From JADJWR01 sp964610575 (GTDB lineage: Bacteria; Pseudomonadota; Gammaproteobacteria; Burkholderiales; Burkholderiaceae_F), in contig CAZSYX010000004.1 in the NCBI GenBank assembly GCA_964610575.1, positions 25,475-89,474 of the forward strand: a DNA stretch of 64,000 bases. The letters run 5' to 3'. The position numbers were made by a program, and so were the translations under genes. Under the pieces are notes generated by a model that had not been told where the DNA came from, did no database searches, and saw only the letters and a list, made by a program, of their open reading frames with translations. The number at the start of each line of letters is the position of its first letter. Position 1 is the stretch's first letter. This document shows positions 19,392 through 28,243 of this stretch, piece after piece.

Positions 19392-19469
19392 GAGGGCGGC
19401 GGTCCGTCGCCGCTCAATGCGGCCGCAGCCGCGTGACGCCGGCCAATGCAGCGATTTTCATCGACGCCG

Positions 19470-20240
19470 ATGGCTGAGACGATCTTCATGATCCACGGCA
19501 TGTGGGGCGGGCCATGGTACTGGGCGAACTACCGCTCGGTGCTCGAACGACAGGGCTACCGCTGCGTTGCGACCACATTGCCGTATCACGACATGGACCC
19601 GCGCGGCGTTCCCGATCCGCGCCTGGGAACCACCGGGCTGCTCGACTATGCAGCGGCTGTCGAGGACGAACTGAGACAACTGCGCACGAAGCCGATCCTG
19701 ATGGGGCACTCGATGGGCGGCCTGCTGGCGCAGATGCTTGCTGCGCGCGGTCTGGCCAAGGCGATCGTCCTCCTGGCTCCCGCCGCTCCCGCCGGCATCT
19801 TTGCCGTCGCCCCGTCGGTGATCCACAGCTTCTGGTCGATCCAGACGACGTGGGCGTTCTGGCGCAGGCCGGTGCGGCCGACGTTCGGCGAGGCGACCTA
19901 TTCGATGTTGCACCTGCTGACGGAAGAGGAACGGCGCGAGATCTACGACAGGCTCGTTTACGACTCCGGCCGGGCCGTGTTCGAGATCGGTTACTGGTTC
20001 TTCGATGCAAGCGGCGGCTCGCGGGTCGATGAGGCGAAAGTGACTTGTCCGGTGCTGGTCGTTGCCGGCTCGCAGGACCGCATCACGCCCGCCTGGGCGG
20101 TCCGCCAGGTCGCCCGGAAATATGGCGCTGTGTCGACCTTCAGGGAATTCGAACGGCACGCGCATTTCCTGGTGGGCGAGCCGGGCTGGGAGGAGGTTGC
20201 CGGCTATGTCGGCGAGTGGCTGCGCGCTCAGCTGCCTTGA
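19470..20240 (+). CDS. alpha/beta-hydrolase family protein
   Basis: A 256-residue single-domain hydrolase. Oxyanion-hole region FMIHGMWGGPWYW, nucleophile elbow GHSMGG (Ser), acid in AGSQDRITP and base in ERHAHFLVGEPGW are all in the expected order. No signal peptide. An ATG 24 bp upstream (19446) is an alternative start. Substrate unknown: sequence of this type includes esterases and lactonases. It is convergent with the SDR/DUF2867 gene and the two coding regions overlap by 13 bp. Confidence 0.85.
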   Translation: MAETIFMIHGMWGGPWYWANYRSVLERQGYRCVATTLPYHDMDPRGVPDPRLGTTGLLDYAAAVEDELRQLRTKPILMGHSMGGLLAQMLAARGLAKAIVLLAPAAPAGIFAVAPSVIHSFWSIQTTWAFWRRPVRPTFGEATYSMLHLLTEEERREIYDRLVYDSGRAVFEIGYWFFDASGGSRVDEAKVTCPVLVVAGSQDRITPAWAVRQVARKYGAVSTFREFERHAHFLVGEPGWEEVAGYVGEWLRAQLP

Positions 20241-21742
20241 GCCGGGCGTTGGTGCTCGCCAGCCCGCTCCGCCCGCCGCGCGATCTCCCGCGTCATGCCC
20301 TTGAAGATGAACAGGTGCGCCGGCACCAGCGCGTACCAGTACAGCAGCCCCCATACGCCCTGCGGGTGCCAGTAAGCGGTGACGGTGACGCGCGTGTGCT
20401 CGGCGTCGACCGGTTCGATCTCGAACTCAATCACGCCAGCACCCGGCGCGCGCATGCCGAAGTCGAGTGTCAAGCGGCGCTCTGGTTCCAGCGCCATCAC
20501 CGTCCAGTAGTCGATGGTGTCGCCGATGCGCAGGTCGCTCGGATGCCGCCGACCCTTGGTGAGCCCCGGCCCGCCGGCCAGCCAGTCGATCCAGGCGCGG
20601 ATCTTCCACAGCGGCGCGGCGTAGTAGTAGCCGACGTCGCCGCCCAGCCGGGTGACGATGTTCCAGATCGCTGCGGGCGTGGCCCGCGCCACGGCGCTGC
20701 CCGCGGCGCGCTTGGCATAGAAGGCGTAATCGTGGCGGCCGCCGCGGAACATCAGCGCACCTTCGGTCCAGCGCGCGGCCACCTTGTGCGCCTTCTCGGC
20801 TGCAAGCGCGGCGGCGACTGCATCCTTGAAGGTCAGCAACTGCTGCGGTACCAGTGCGCGCAGCCTCGCGTCATCGGCCGGAATGTCGTGCTTCAGCCCG
20901 CCGATCAGCGCGCGCGCGATGCTGGCCGGCACGGTGGTGACCAGCGCCAGCCAGTAGCTGGAAAGCTTCGGCGTCAGCACCGGCACGGCGATGAGTCGCG
21001 GCTTGCTGCCGATCACCTCGCCGAAGGCGCGCATCATCTCCGCGTAGCTCATGTACTGCGGCCCGCCGGCGTCGAAGATGCCACCTTCGGCCTGCGGCAG
21101 CATCGCCACGCGCACCAGGTATTCGAGCAGGTTGGCCAGCGCGATGGGGCTCGACTTCGAGCGCACCCAGCGCGGCGTCACCATCACCGGCAGGTGGTAG
21201 ACGAGGTCGCGCATCACCTCGTAGGCGGCTGAACCAGGCCCGACGATGATGCCGGCGCGCAGCTCGATGACCGGCACCGCGCCTTCGCGCAGCTTGTCGC
21301 CGGTTTCCTTGCGCGAGACGAGGTGCTCGGAGTCGGCGCCTTTCGGCACGAGGCCGCCGAGGTAAACGATGCGCCTGACGCCGGCCGCGGCGGCAGCGCG
21401 CGCGAAGTTCTCGGCGGCCTGCAGGTCGAGCTGGCCGAAGTCGCGTCCGGCCGCCATCGAGTGCACCAGGTAATAGGCGATGTCGACGCCGGCAAGCGCG
21501 GTCGCGAGTGTCTCCGGCTGCAGCGCGTCGCCGGCGACGAGGTCGACAGAGCGCCACGTCGGGTCGTCGCAGCGCGCCTGCAGCACCTTCGGGTTGCGCG
21601 CCGCGGCGCGCACGCGCCAGCCTTCCCGCACCAGCCGCGGCACGAGGTTGGTGCCGATGTAGCCGCTGGCGCCGAAGACGAGGGCCGTCGCGGGCGCCGC
21701 TTCTGGGACCGCGGAAACACGATCTGGACGTGGCTCGGTCAT
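20228..21742 (-). CDS. SDR-family NAD(P)-binding protein with C-terminal DUF2867 domain
   Basis: A 504-residue fusion. Residues about 18-310 are an extended SDR/NmrA-type fold with the nucleotide motif GASGYIGTNL and AYYLVHSM; residues about 345-490 are DUF2867, a SRPBCC-like domain (IWNIVTRLGGDVGYYYA, LRIGDTIDYWTV, TVTAYWHPQGVWGLLYWY). This two-domain architecture is common in actinobacteria and proteobacteria and has no proven reaction. The start at 21742 lies 120 bp from the divergent kup gene. The 3' end overlaps the hydrolase gene tail to tail. Confidence 0.85.
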   Translation of the reverse strand: MTEPRPDRVSAVPEAAPATALVFGASGYIGTNLVPRLVREGWRVRAAARNPKVLQARCDDPTWRSVDLVAGDALQPETLATALAGVDIAYYLVHSMAAGRDFGQLDLQAAENFARAAAAAGVRRIVYLGGLVPKGADSEHLVSRKETGDKLREGAVPVIELRAGIIVGPGSAAYEVMRDLVYHLPVMVTPRWVRSKSSPIALANLLEYLVRVAMLPQAEGGIFDAGGPQYMSYAEMMRAFGEVIGSKPRLIAVPVLTPKLSSYWLALVTTVPASIARALIGGLKHDIPADDARLRALVPQQLLTFKDAVAAALAAEKAHKVAARWTEGALMFRGGRHDYAFYAKRAAGSAVARATPAAIWNIVTRLGGDVGYYYAAPLWKIRAWIDWLAGGPGLTKGRRHPSDLRIGDTIDYWTVMALEPERRLTLDFGMRAPGAGVIEFEIEPVDAEHTRVTVTAYWHPQGVWGLLYWYALVPAHLFIFKGMTREIARRAERAGEHQRPAQGS

Positions 21743-21862
21743 TGTGTCGGGCGGATGCGACGCGGCGCCTTGGTTTGATATTGCGACCCAAGCGTACCGT
21801 CAGTCGACGGCGTACAGTCCTGCCGTCTTCCGGCGAATTTCGGCTCCGAGGGCAGTACACGA

Positions 21863-23758
21863 ATGTCGACGGCGACTGCACATACCGACCCGCAGGCAGA
21901 GCGCTCCCGGTTTCCCCTGCTCGTGCTCGGCGCCATCGGCGTCGTCTTCGGCGACATCGGCACCAGCCCCCTGTACGCGCTGAAGGAAGTATTTGGTTCG
22001 GCGCACGGGATGCCGCTGACGGAGGCCAATGTCTTCGGCGCCCTGTCGCTGGTCTTCTGGACGCTGGTGGTCATCGTCACCTCGAAGTACGTGACGCTGA
22101 TCATGCGCGCCGACAACCACGGCGAGGGCGGCATCCTCGCCCTGCTGGCGCTGGTGGTGCGGCTCACCCGCGAGAACAGGCGGCTGCGCTACGTGCTCGG
22201 CCTGCTCGGCGTGTTCGGGGCGACGCTCTTCTACGGCGACGCGGTGATTACGCCGGCCATCTCGGTGCTGTCGGCGGCCGAGGGCCTGGAAGTGATCGCG
22301 CCGCAGCTGCATCCGTTCGTCGTGCCGGTCTCGCTCACCGTGCTGATCGGGCTTTTCCTTATCCAGGCCCACGGAACCGGAAAGGTCGGCGTGTTCTTCG
22401 GGCCGATCACTCTGCTGTGGTTCGTCACCCTCGGTGTGCTCGGCGTTGTCAGCATCGCCGAAACGCCCGGCGTACTGGCGGCCGTGCATCCGAACTACGC
22501 CTATCGCTTTTTTGCCGACCACCCGCTGATCTCGTTCATCGCGCTCGGCGCGGTGGTGCTCGCCGTGACCGGCACCGAGGCGCTGTACGCCGACATGGGC
22601 CACTTCGGGCGCGGGCCGATCCGCGTCGCCTGGGTCTCCGTGGTCTGGCCGGCGCTGCTGCTCAACTATTTCGGTCAGGGCGCGCTGCTGCTGCGCCGGC
22701 CGGAGGCGGCCGAGAACCCGTTCTACCTGCTGGCGCCGGAGTGGTTCCTGGCGCCGCTGGTCGTGCTGGCCACCTGCGCGACGGTGATCGCCTCGCAGGC
22801 GGTGATCTCCGGCGCGTTCTCGCTCACGCAGCAGGCGATCCAGCTCGGGCTGCTGCCGCGCATGCGGATCACGCACACGTCGGCGCGCGAGGGAGGGCAG
22901 ATCTACATCTCGACGGTGAACTGGCTGCTGCTCATCGGCGTGGTGTTTCTGGTGCTGGAGTTCCGCTCCTCCTCCGGGCTGGCCGCCGCCTACGGCATGG
23001 CGGTGACCGGGGCGATGATGGTCGACACGGTGCTGGTCGGCGCGGTGATGGTGCTCTTGTGGCACTGGCCGCGGCCGCTGGCAGCGGTGATCGTCGCCGT
23101 GCTGCTGGCGATCGACATGACTTTCTTCGCCGCCAACACGCTGAAGTTCTTCGCCGGCGGCTGGCTGCCTTTGCTCATCGCACTCGCCTTGTTTGCGGTG
23201 CTGACGACGTGGCGCCGCGGGCGCCAGCTGCTGATCGCGCGCAAGAAGGAAAAGGCGATTGGCCGCGATGCCTTCATCGGCATGATGACCGACGACATTC
23301 CGCGCGTGGCGGGAACGGCGGTATTCCTCACCGGCGACCGCGACATCACCCCCGGGGCGCTGCTGCACAACCTCAAGCACAACAAGGTGCTGCACGAGCG
23401 GGTGGTCTTCCTGACCGTGAAGGTGGAGGACGTGCCGTTCATCGCCGACGCCGACTGCGTCGAGATCAAGGACCTGGGCAAGAATTTCTACCGCGTGCTG
23501 CTGCGCTACGGTTTCATGCAGCAACCCGACATCCCACGGGCGCTTGAATTGTGCGGCCGCGCCGGGATGCCGTTCGAGATGATGGAGACCACCTTCATCC
23601 TTGGCCGCGATACAGTGATCCCGACGCCCGCCCCTGGCATGGCGCTGTGGCGCGAGCACCTGTTCGCCTGGATGACGCGCAATGCCGCCAGCGCCAAGGA
23701 CTTCTTCCGCATCCCCGCCAACCGCGTGGTCGAACTCGGCTCGCAGATCGAGATCTAG
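21863..23758 (+). CDS. kup: Kup potassium uptake protein
   Basis: A 631-residue K+/H+ symporter of the KUP/HAK/KT family, constitutive low-affinity K+ uptake in E. coli. The N-terminal signature GVVFGDIGTSPLYALKE is perfect, and there are about 12 membrane helices (GATLFYGDAVITPAISVLSA, ADMGHFGRGPI, ANTLKFFAGGWLPL) followed by a cytoplasmic C-terminal domain ending FFRIPANRVVELGSQIEI. Normal length. The Gdt1-type exporter gene begins 12 bp after its stop, so the pair is probably co-transcribed. Confidence 0.96.
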   Translation: MSTATAHTDPQAERSRFPLLVLGAIGVVFGDIGTSPLYALKEVFGSAHGMPLTEANVFGALSLVFWTLVVIVTSKYVTLIMRADNHGEGGILALLALVVRLTRENRRLRYVLGLLGVFGATLFYGDAVITPAISVLSAAEGLEVIAPQLHPFVVPVSLTVLIGLFLIQAHGTGKVGVFFGPITLLWFVTLGVLGVVSIAETPGVLAAVHPNYAYRFFADHPLISFIALGAVVLAVTGTEALYADMGHFGRGPIRVAWVSVVWPALLLNYFGQGALLLRRPEAAENPFYLLAPEWFLAPLVVLATCATVIASQAVISGAFSLTQQAIQLGLLPRMRITHTSAREGGQIYISTVNWLLLIGVVFLVLEFRSSSGLAAAYGMAVTGAMMVDTVLVGAVMVLLWHWPRPLAAVIVAVLLAIDMTFFAANTLKFFAGGWLPLLIALALFAVLTTWRRGRQLLIARKKEKAIGRDAFIGMMTDDIPRVAGTAVFLTGDRDITPGALLHNLKHNKVLHERVVFLTVKVEDVPFIADADCVEIKDLGKNFYRVLLRYGFMQQPDIPRALELCGRAGMPFEMMETTFILGRDTVIPTPAPGMALWREHLFAWMTRNAASAKDFFRIPANRVVELGSQIEI

Positions 23759-23770
23759 CGAAGCCCCGCC

Positions 23771-24337
23771 TTGGAAGCACTGCTTGTCTCCACCGCGCTG
23801 GTGGCGCTCGCCGAGATGGGCGACAAGACGCAGCTGCTGTCGTTCGTCCTGGCAGCGAAGCTGAAGCGGCCGTGGCCGATCATCGCCGGCATTTTCATCG
23901 CCACCCTGGCCAACCACTTCCTGGCCGGCTGGGTCGGCGCCTGGCTGGCGACGCTGGTGTCGCCGGCGACGCTGAAGTGGATCATCGCCCTGTCGTTCTT
24001 CGCTTTCGGCCTGTGGGCGCTGAAGCCCGACACGCTGGACGGCGATCGCGAATACACCGGACGAAGCGCTTTCCTGACCACGCTGGTGGCGTTCTTCCTC
24101 GTCGAAATGGGCGACAAGACGCAGCTGGCCACGGTGGCACTCGCCGCGCGCTTCGACTCGCTGGCCGCGGTGGTGATGGGAACGACGCTCGGCATGCTCG
24201 TTGCGAATGCGCCGGCGGTGTGGCTCGGTGAGGCGCTGGCGCAGAAGGTCAACATGAAGTGGATGCGCTGGATCGCCGCGCTGCTCTTCATCCTGCTCGG
24301 CGTGCTGACGCTGGTCGCCGGCGTCGAGCTGCGCTAG
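23771..24337 (+). CDS. TMEM165/GDT1 (UPF0016) family cation exporter
   Basis: A 188-residue membrane protein with the two diagnostic repeats E-x-G-D-K-T: LAEMGDKTQLLSF near residue 14 and LVEMGDKTQLATV near residue 110, each within a three-helix half. Bacterial members such as Vibrio MneA export Mn2+; eukaryotic ones move Ca2+/Mn2+. The start is a TTG, the first possible one after the kup stop; no ATG gives the intact first helix. No yybP-ykoY-like leader precedes it, as expected for the second gene of an operon with kup. Confidence 0.88.
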   Translation: MEALLVSTALVALAEMGDKTQLLSFVLAAKLKRPWPIIAGIFIATLANHFLAGWVGAWLATLVSPATLKWIIALSFFAFGLWALKPDTLDGDREYTGRSAFLTTLVAFFLVEMGDKTQLATVALAARFDSLAAVVMGTTLGMLVANAPAVWLGEALAQKVNMKWMRWIAALLFILLGVLTLVAGVELR

Positions 24338-24476
24338 ACGCCGCCGGCGCACGGCGGCTGTCACCTCCGGTTACCCGTCGGGGTATCCCGATGCCGCCCG
24401 GCTTGACCGGCCGCAAGCCCCCCGCGAACGTCTGTGCCGATACTGCCGCCATCGTTTGCTTCAGGAGGATGGGGCG

Positions 24477-25226
24477 ATGAAACGGATCCTGGCTTGTCTG
24501 CTGCTTGCCTGTGCCGCCGGCGCCGCCGTGGCGCAGGCGCCGGCCGCGTTGCGCGCCGACATGATCGCGTTCGACCGCGCCTACATCCCGGCGCTGGTGG
24601 TCACCAACCGCCCCGACGCCCAGGTTGCGGCACGGGCGATGAATGCGCTGAATGCGCAGTGGCGGACCTTCAAGGGCCGCTACGCCGGCGCCGCCACCGG
24701 CGACCCGAGGTGGGCCGAGACCATCAAGGACGTCGATGACTACATCGGCCGCGCCGACCGCATCGTCGCCGAGGGCAAGGACCTGCCGGCGGCGCACGAC
24801 CAGCTCGAGGGCGTGCGCGCGACGCTGCTTGAATCGTGCACGCGAATGAAGATGCCGTACTACCTCGACGGACTGACCCGTTACCACGACTCGATGGAGT
24901 CGATCTACCTCGCCGGCAAGGGCAAGGATGCGGCGACGATGACCGACGAGCTGGTCGCCTCGATCCGCAAGGAACTGCCGGCGGCCGAGCAGTCGTGGCA
25001 GGCCGCGCGGGCGCAGCCGATCGAACCCGAGTTCGGGTTGACGCCGGCGAAGCAGGCTGACGTGGAGGCGCACTACGGCAAGGTCGACCGCTCGCTCGCC
25101 GACCTGCGCGCCGCCCTGGCCAGCGGTGACAAGGGAGCGATCGCCAAGGCGGCGCAGGGCGTTCGGCCGCCCTTTTCGGCACTGTTCTCGTCGTTCGGCG
25201 ATTTCGGGCCGGTGCTGGCGAAGTAG
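24477..25226 (+). CDS. exported protein of unknown function
   Basis: A 249-residue protein starting at ATG 24477 with AGGAGG 8 bp upstream. Residues 1-20 are a signal peptide ending AAVAQA. The mature protein is almost all helical, without heme or other cofactor motifs; a single mature cysteine is present (LLESCTRMK). It seems to contain two helical-bundle halves (about residues 25-140 and 140-249), the second ending PPFSALFSSFGDFGPVLAK. I do not recognise the family. It stands alone between the kup pair and the dpp operon. Confidence 0.7.
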   Translation: MKRILACLLLACAAGAAVAQAPAALRADMIAFDRAYIPALVVTNRPDAQVAARAMNALNAQWRTFKGRYAGAATGDPRWAETIKDVDDYIGRADRIVAEGKDLPAAHDQLEGVRATLLESCTRMKMPYYLDGLTRYHDSMESIYLAGKGKDAATMTDELVASIRKELPAAEQSWQAARAQPIEPEFGLTPAKQADVEAHYGKVDRSLADLRAALASGDKGAIAKAAQGVRPPFSALFSSFGDFGPVLAK

Positions 25227-25377
25227 ATTCCTCGCGACGGCAGGCTCTGGCGACCGTGCCGTGCCCCGAAGAGCCCGCGGCGGGGAGTCGCGGCATCGGC
25301 CGTGGTCGACGGATCACTGGCCTGCTCCTCATTCATCTATGCTTGCCGGCGCACCTGACAAGCTAGGAGGAAGTTCC

Positions 25378-26949
25378 ATGCTGTTCCGATTCGCTCGTGC
25401 GGCGGCGTTCGCGCTCGCCGCCGTCACCGCTAGCGCCTCCGCGCAGGAGCTGGTGATCGGCCTGTCCACGCCCGTCACTTCGCTCGACCCGCACTTCCAC
25501 AACCTGACGCCGAACAACAACGTGGCCGACCACGTGTTCGAGAAGCTGGTCGGCAAGGATGCGAAGGAGGCGCTCAAGCCGCTGCTGGCCGAGTCGTGGA
25601 AGACGACCAACGACACGACCTGGGAGTTCAAGCTGCGCAAGGGCGTCAAGTGGCACGACGGCACCGAGTTCACCGCCGAGGACGTGATCGCCAGCATCAA
25701 GCGCGTGCCGACCGTGCCTAACAGCCCGGCGTCCTTCGCCACCTACACGCGGCCGATCAAGGACATCAGCGCGCCCGACAAGCACACCGTGCGCATCGTC
25801 ACCGAGCGGCCGCACCCGCTGCTGCCGAACGACATGGTGGCGGTGCGCATCGTGCCGGCCAAACTCGCCCCGACGGTCAAGTCCGAGGAGTTCAATTCGG
25901 GCAAGGCGATGATCGGCACCGGCCCGTACAAGTTCAAGGAGTACGTGGCGGGCGACCGCGTGGTGCTCGAGCGCAACGACGCCTACTGGGGCGCCAAGCC
26001 GCACTGGAAGACCGTGCGCATGCGGATGATCACCAACGCGCCGGCGCGCGTGGCGGCCCTGCTGGCCGGCGACGTGCAGATGATCGAGGCCGTCCCCACC
26101 GCGGACATCGCGCGGCTGGAGAAGGATGCGCGAGTCACGGTGTCCTCGTCGGTCAGCAACCGGCTCATTTACCTGCACATGGACAGCGACCGCGCCGTGA
26201 CGCCGTTCGTTACCGGCAAGGACGGCAAGCCGCTGGACAGGAATCCATTCAAGGACGTGCGCGTGCGCAAGGCGGTGTCGCTGGCGCTCGACCGCAATGC
26301 GATCGTCAGCCGCATCATGGAAGGCCAGGCGCAGCCCGCCGGCCAGCTGCTGCCCGACTTCTTTCCGGGCACCAGCAAGCGGCTGCCGCCGCCCAAGCAG
26401 GACCTCGACGCGGCCCGCAAGCTGCTGGCCGAGGCGGGCTACCCGAACGGCTTCGCGGTGACGCTGCAGTCGCCGAACAACCGCTATATCAATGACGAGA
26501 AGGCGGCGCAGGCGATCGCTGGCATGCTCACCCGCGCCGGCATCGACACCAAGCTGGAGGCGATGCCGTCGAACGTGTTCTTCTCGCGCGCCGGCAAGCT
26601 GGAGTTCAGCTTCTTCCTGGCCGGCTGGGGCGCGGAGACCGGCGAGACCAGTTCGCCGCTGCGCGCACTGATCGGCAGCTTCAACACGCAGACCGGCATG
26701 GGCCAGGCCAACCGGGGCCGCTTCTCGGATGCCGGCGTCGACGCGCTGATCCTGTCGGCGATGACCAACATCGACGACACCAAGCGCAACCTGATGCTCG
26801 CTGCCGCCAGCGACAAGGCGCTCGGCGAACTGCAGGCGATCGTCCCGCTGCACTACGAGGTATCGAGCTGGGGCTTGCGCAAGGGCCTGCAGTACACCGG
26901 CCGCGCCGACCAGTACACCTACGCCTTCGAGGTGCGGCCGGGGAAATAG
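25378..26949 (+). CDS. dppA: ABC transporter substrate-binding protein, DppA/OppA family
   Basis: The periplasmic solute receptor of the importer encoded downstream. The 523-residue protein has a signal peptide (first 22 residues, ending ASASAQ) and the family blocks SLDPHFHNLTPNNNVADHVFEKL, LRKGVKWHDGTEFTAEDV, GTGPYKFKEYVAGDRVVLERNDAYWG and VRKAVSLALDRNAIV. Start ATG 25378 with TAGGAGGAA before it. Members bind di- or oligopeptides, nickel complexes, glutathione or N-acyl compounds; the ligand cannot be fixed from sequence. The next gene is 186 bp away, separated by strong hairpins. Confidence 0.92.
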   Translation: MLFRFARAAAFALAAVTASASAQELVIGLSTPVTSLDPHFHNLTPNNNVADHVFEKLVGKDAKEALKPLLAESWKTTNDTTWEFKLRKGVKWHDGTEFTAEDVIASIKRVPTVPNSPASFATYTRPIKDISAPDKHTVRIVTERPHPLLPNDMVAVRIVPAKLAPTVKSEEFNSGKAMIGTGPYKFKEYVAGDRVVLERNDAYWGAKPHWKTVRMRMITNAPARVAALLAGDVQMIEAVPTADIARLEKDARVTVSSSVSNRLIYLHMDSDRAVTPFVTGKDGKPLDRNPFKDVRVRKAVSLALDRNAIVSRIMEGQAQPAGQLLPDFFPGTSKRLPPPKQDLDAARKLLAEAGYPNGFAVTLQSPNNRYINDEKAAQAIAGMLTRAGIDTKLEAMPSNVFFSRAGKLEFSFFLAGWGAETGETSSPLRALIGSFNTQTGMGQANRGRFSDAGVDALILSAMTNIDDTKRNLMLAAASDKALGELQAIVPLHYEVSSWGLRKGLQYTGRADQYTYAFEVRPGK

Positions 26950-27037
26950 CCGAACTCGGCCCCGGGTCGTCAACGTGATCGACAGCAGTCGCGGTGTGGC
27001 GGACCCGCCCTGCGGGCCCGCTCGTGGCTCTTGCGCA

Positions 27038-27070
27038 GCGCGCCGCGCCGAGCTGCCTCAAGCGGCGCGC
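27038..27070 (+). other. hairpin between dppA and dppB, first of two
   Basis: GCGCGCCGC (27038-27046) pairs with GCGGCGCGC (27062-27070), 9 bp with a 15-nt loop. It precedes a larger nested hairpin. With no T-run, it may reduce rather than stop transcription into the permease genes or protect the dppA message. Confidence 0.5.
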
Positions 27071-27081
27071 TCTGAGGTTTC

Positions 27082-27128
27082 CGTTGCGCGTGCACGTGCG
27101 ACCCGAAGGGTCGCGGACACGCGCAACG
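27082..27128 (+). repeat. nested inverted repeat upstream of dppB
   Basis: An outer perfect 11-bp dyad CGTTGCGCGTG (27082-27092) with CACGCGCAACG (27118-27128) encloses an inner 7-bp stem GCGACCC-GAA-GGGTCGC (27098-27114). It ends 7 bp before the dppB ATG and therefore covers the ribosome-binding region. It resembles an intergenic palindromic repeat. An effect on the ratio of binding protein to permease is likely but inferred. Confidence 0.65.
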
Positions 27129-27135
27129 ACATCCA

Positions 27136-28110
27136 ATGACGGTCTTCGTCCTCCGCCGTCTGCTGCAGACGCTACTGGTGCTGTTCATCACGTCGCTGCT
27201 CGTGTTCTTCGGGCTGTACGTGATCGGCAATCCGGTCGACATCCTGGTCAATCCGGTGGCCGACGAGGTCGAACGCGCGCGTGCGGCCGCAGCACTCGGC
27301 CTGGACAAGCCGATTGTCGAGCAGTACTGGGTGTTCCTGAAGGGCGCAGTCACCGGCGAACTGGGTACGAGCTTCGTGTTCGGCCGCCCGGCGATGGACG
27401 TCATCCTCGAGCGGATGCCGGCCACGATGGAACTGGCTTTGCTGGCGATGGTGATCGCGGTCGCGATCGGCGTGCCGCTGGGCATGTATGCGGGGCTCAA
27501 GCCCGATTCGTGGCTGGCGAGGACGATCATGGCGGGCTCGATCGTCGGCTTCTCGCTGCCCACTTTCTGGGTCGGCCTGCTGCTGATCCTGGTGTTCGCA
27601 GTGCAGCTCGGCTGGCTGCCGTCGACCGGCCGCGGGCCGACGGTCGACTTCCTCGGCATGAAGCTGTCGATCCTGCACTGGGAAGGCCTGAAGTACGCGC
27701 TGCTGCCGTCGATCAACCTGGCGCTGTTCAAGCTGTCGCTGATCATCCGGCTCACGCGCGCGCAGGTGCGCGAGCAGAGCCTGCTCGACTACATCAAGTT
27801 CGCGCGCGCCAAGGGCCTCGCCCGCAGGCGCGTGATCGGCGTGCACCTGTTCAAGAACATCCTGATCCCGCTCGTCACCGTGATCGGCCTCGAACTGGGC
27901 TCGGTGATCGCGTTCGCGGTGGTGACCGAGACCATCTTCGCGTGGCCGGGCATGGGCAAGCTCGTCATCGATTCGATCTTCCAGCTCGACCGGCCCGTCG
28001 TCGTCGCCTACCTGATGATGATCGTGTTCATGTTCATCCTGATCAACCTGGCGGTCGACCTGCTGTACTCGGCGCTCGACCCGAGGGTGCGACTGGCGGA
28101 GCAGAAGTGA
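27136..28110 (+). CDS. dppB: ABC transporter permease, DppB family
   Basis: First inner-membrane permease of the importer, 324 residues with six helices. The N-terminus (RRLLQTLLVLFITSLLVFFGL) and the coupling EAA-like loop DYIKFARAKGLARRRVIGVHLFKN are typical, as is the C-terminal NLAVDLLYSALDPRVRL. Start ATG 27136. The ribosome site is inside the hairpin region described separately. Confidence 0.94.
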   Translation: MTVFVLRRLLQTLLVLFITSLLVFFGLYVIGNPVDILVNPVADEVERARAAAALGLDKPIVEQYWVFLKGAVTGELGTSFVFGRPAMDVILERMPATMELALLAMVIAVAIGVPLGMYAGLKPDSWLARTIMAGSIVGFSLPTFWVGLLLILVFAVQLGWLPSTGRGPTVDFLGMKLSILHWEGLKYALLPSINLALFKLSLIIRLTRAQVREQSLLDYIKFARAKGLARRRVIGVHLFKNILIPLVTVIGLELGSVIAFAVVTETIFAWPGMGKLVIDSIFQLDRPVVVAYLMMIVFMFILINLAVDLLYSALDPRVRLAEQK

Positions 28111-28159
28111 CGCGGATGTCCGCAAGCAAGCGGCCCGGCCGCGCGGCGTGCGGGAACAG

Positions 28160-28240
28160 CCGCGTCATCCCGGTTTCGCGCAGCGAAGACCGGGATCCAG
28201 TCGCCGTGACCTTGGGCACCGGCCTTCGCCGGGGCGACGA
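28160..28240. repeat. dispersed palindromic repeat between dppB and dppC
   Basis: The left arm (GTCATCCCGGTTTCGC...GCGAAGACCGGGATCCAG, 28164-28200) forms a stem of about 11 bp with one bulge. The right arm near 28218-28238 (CACCGGCCTTCGCCGGGGCGACGAC) is a degenerate inverted copy. The GTCATCCCGG...CCGGGATCCAG pattern is a known kind of dispersed intergenic repeat in beta- and gammaproteobacteria. The right edge touches the dppC start. Confidence 0.65.
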
Positions 28241-28243
28241 CCG

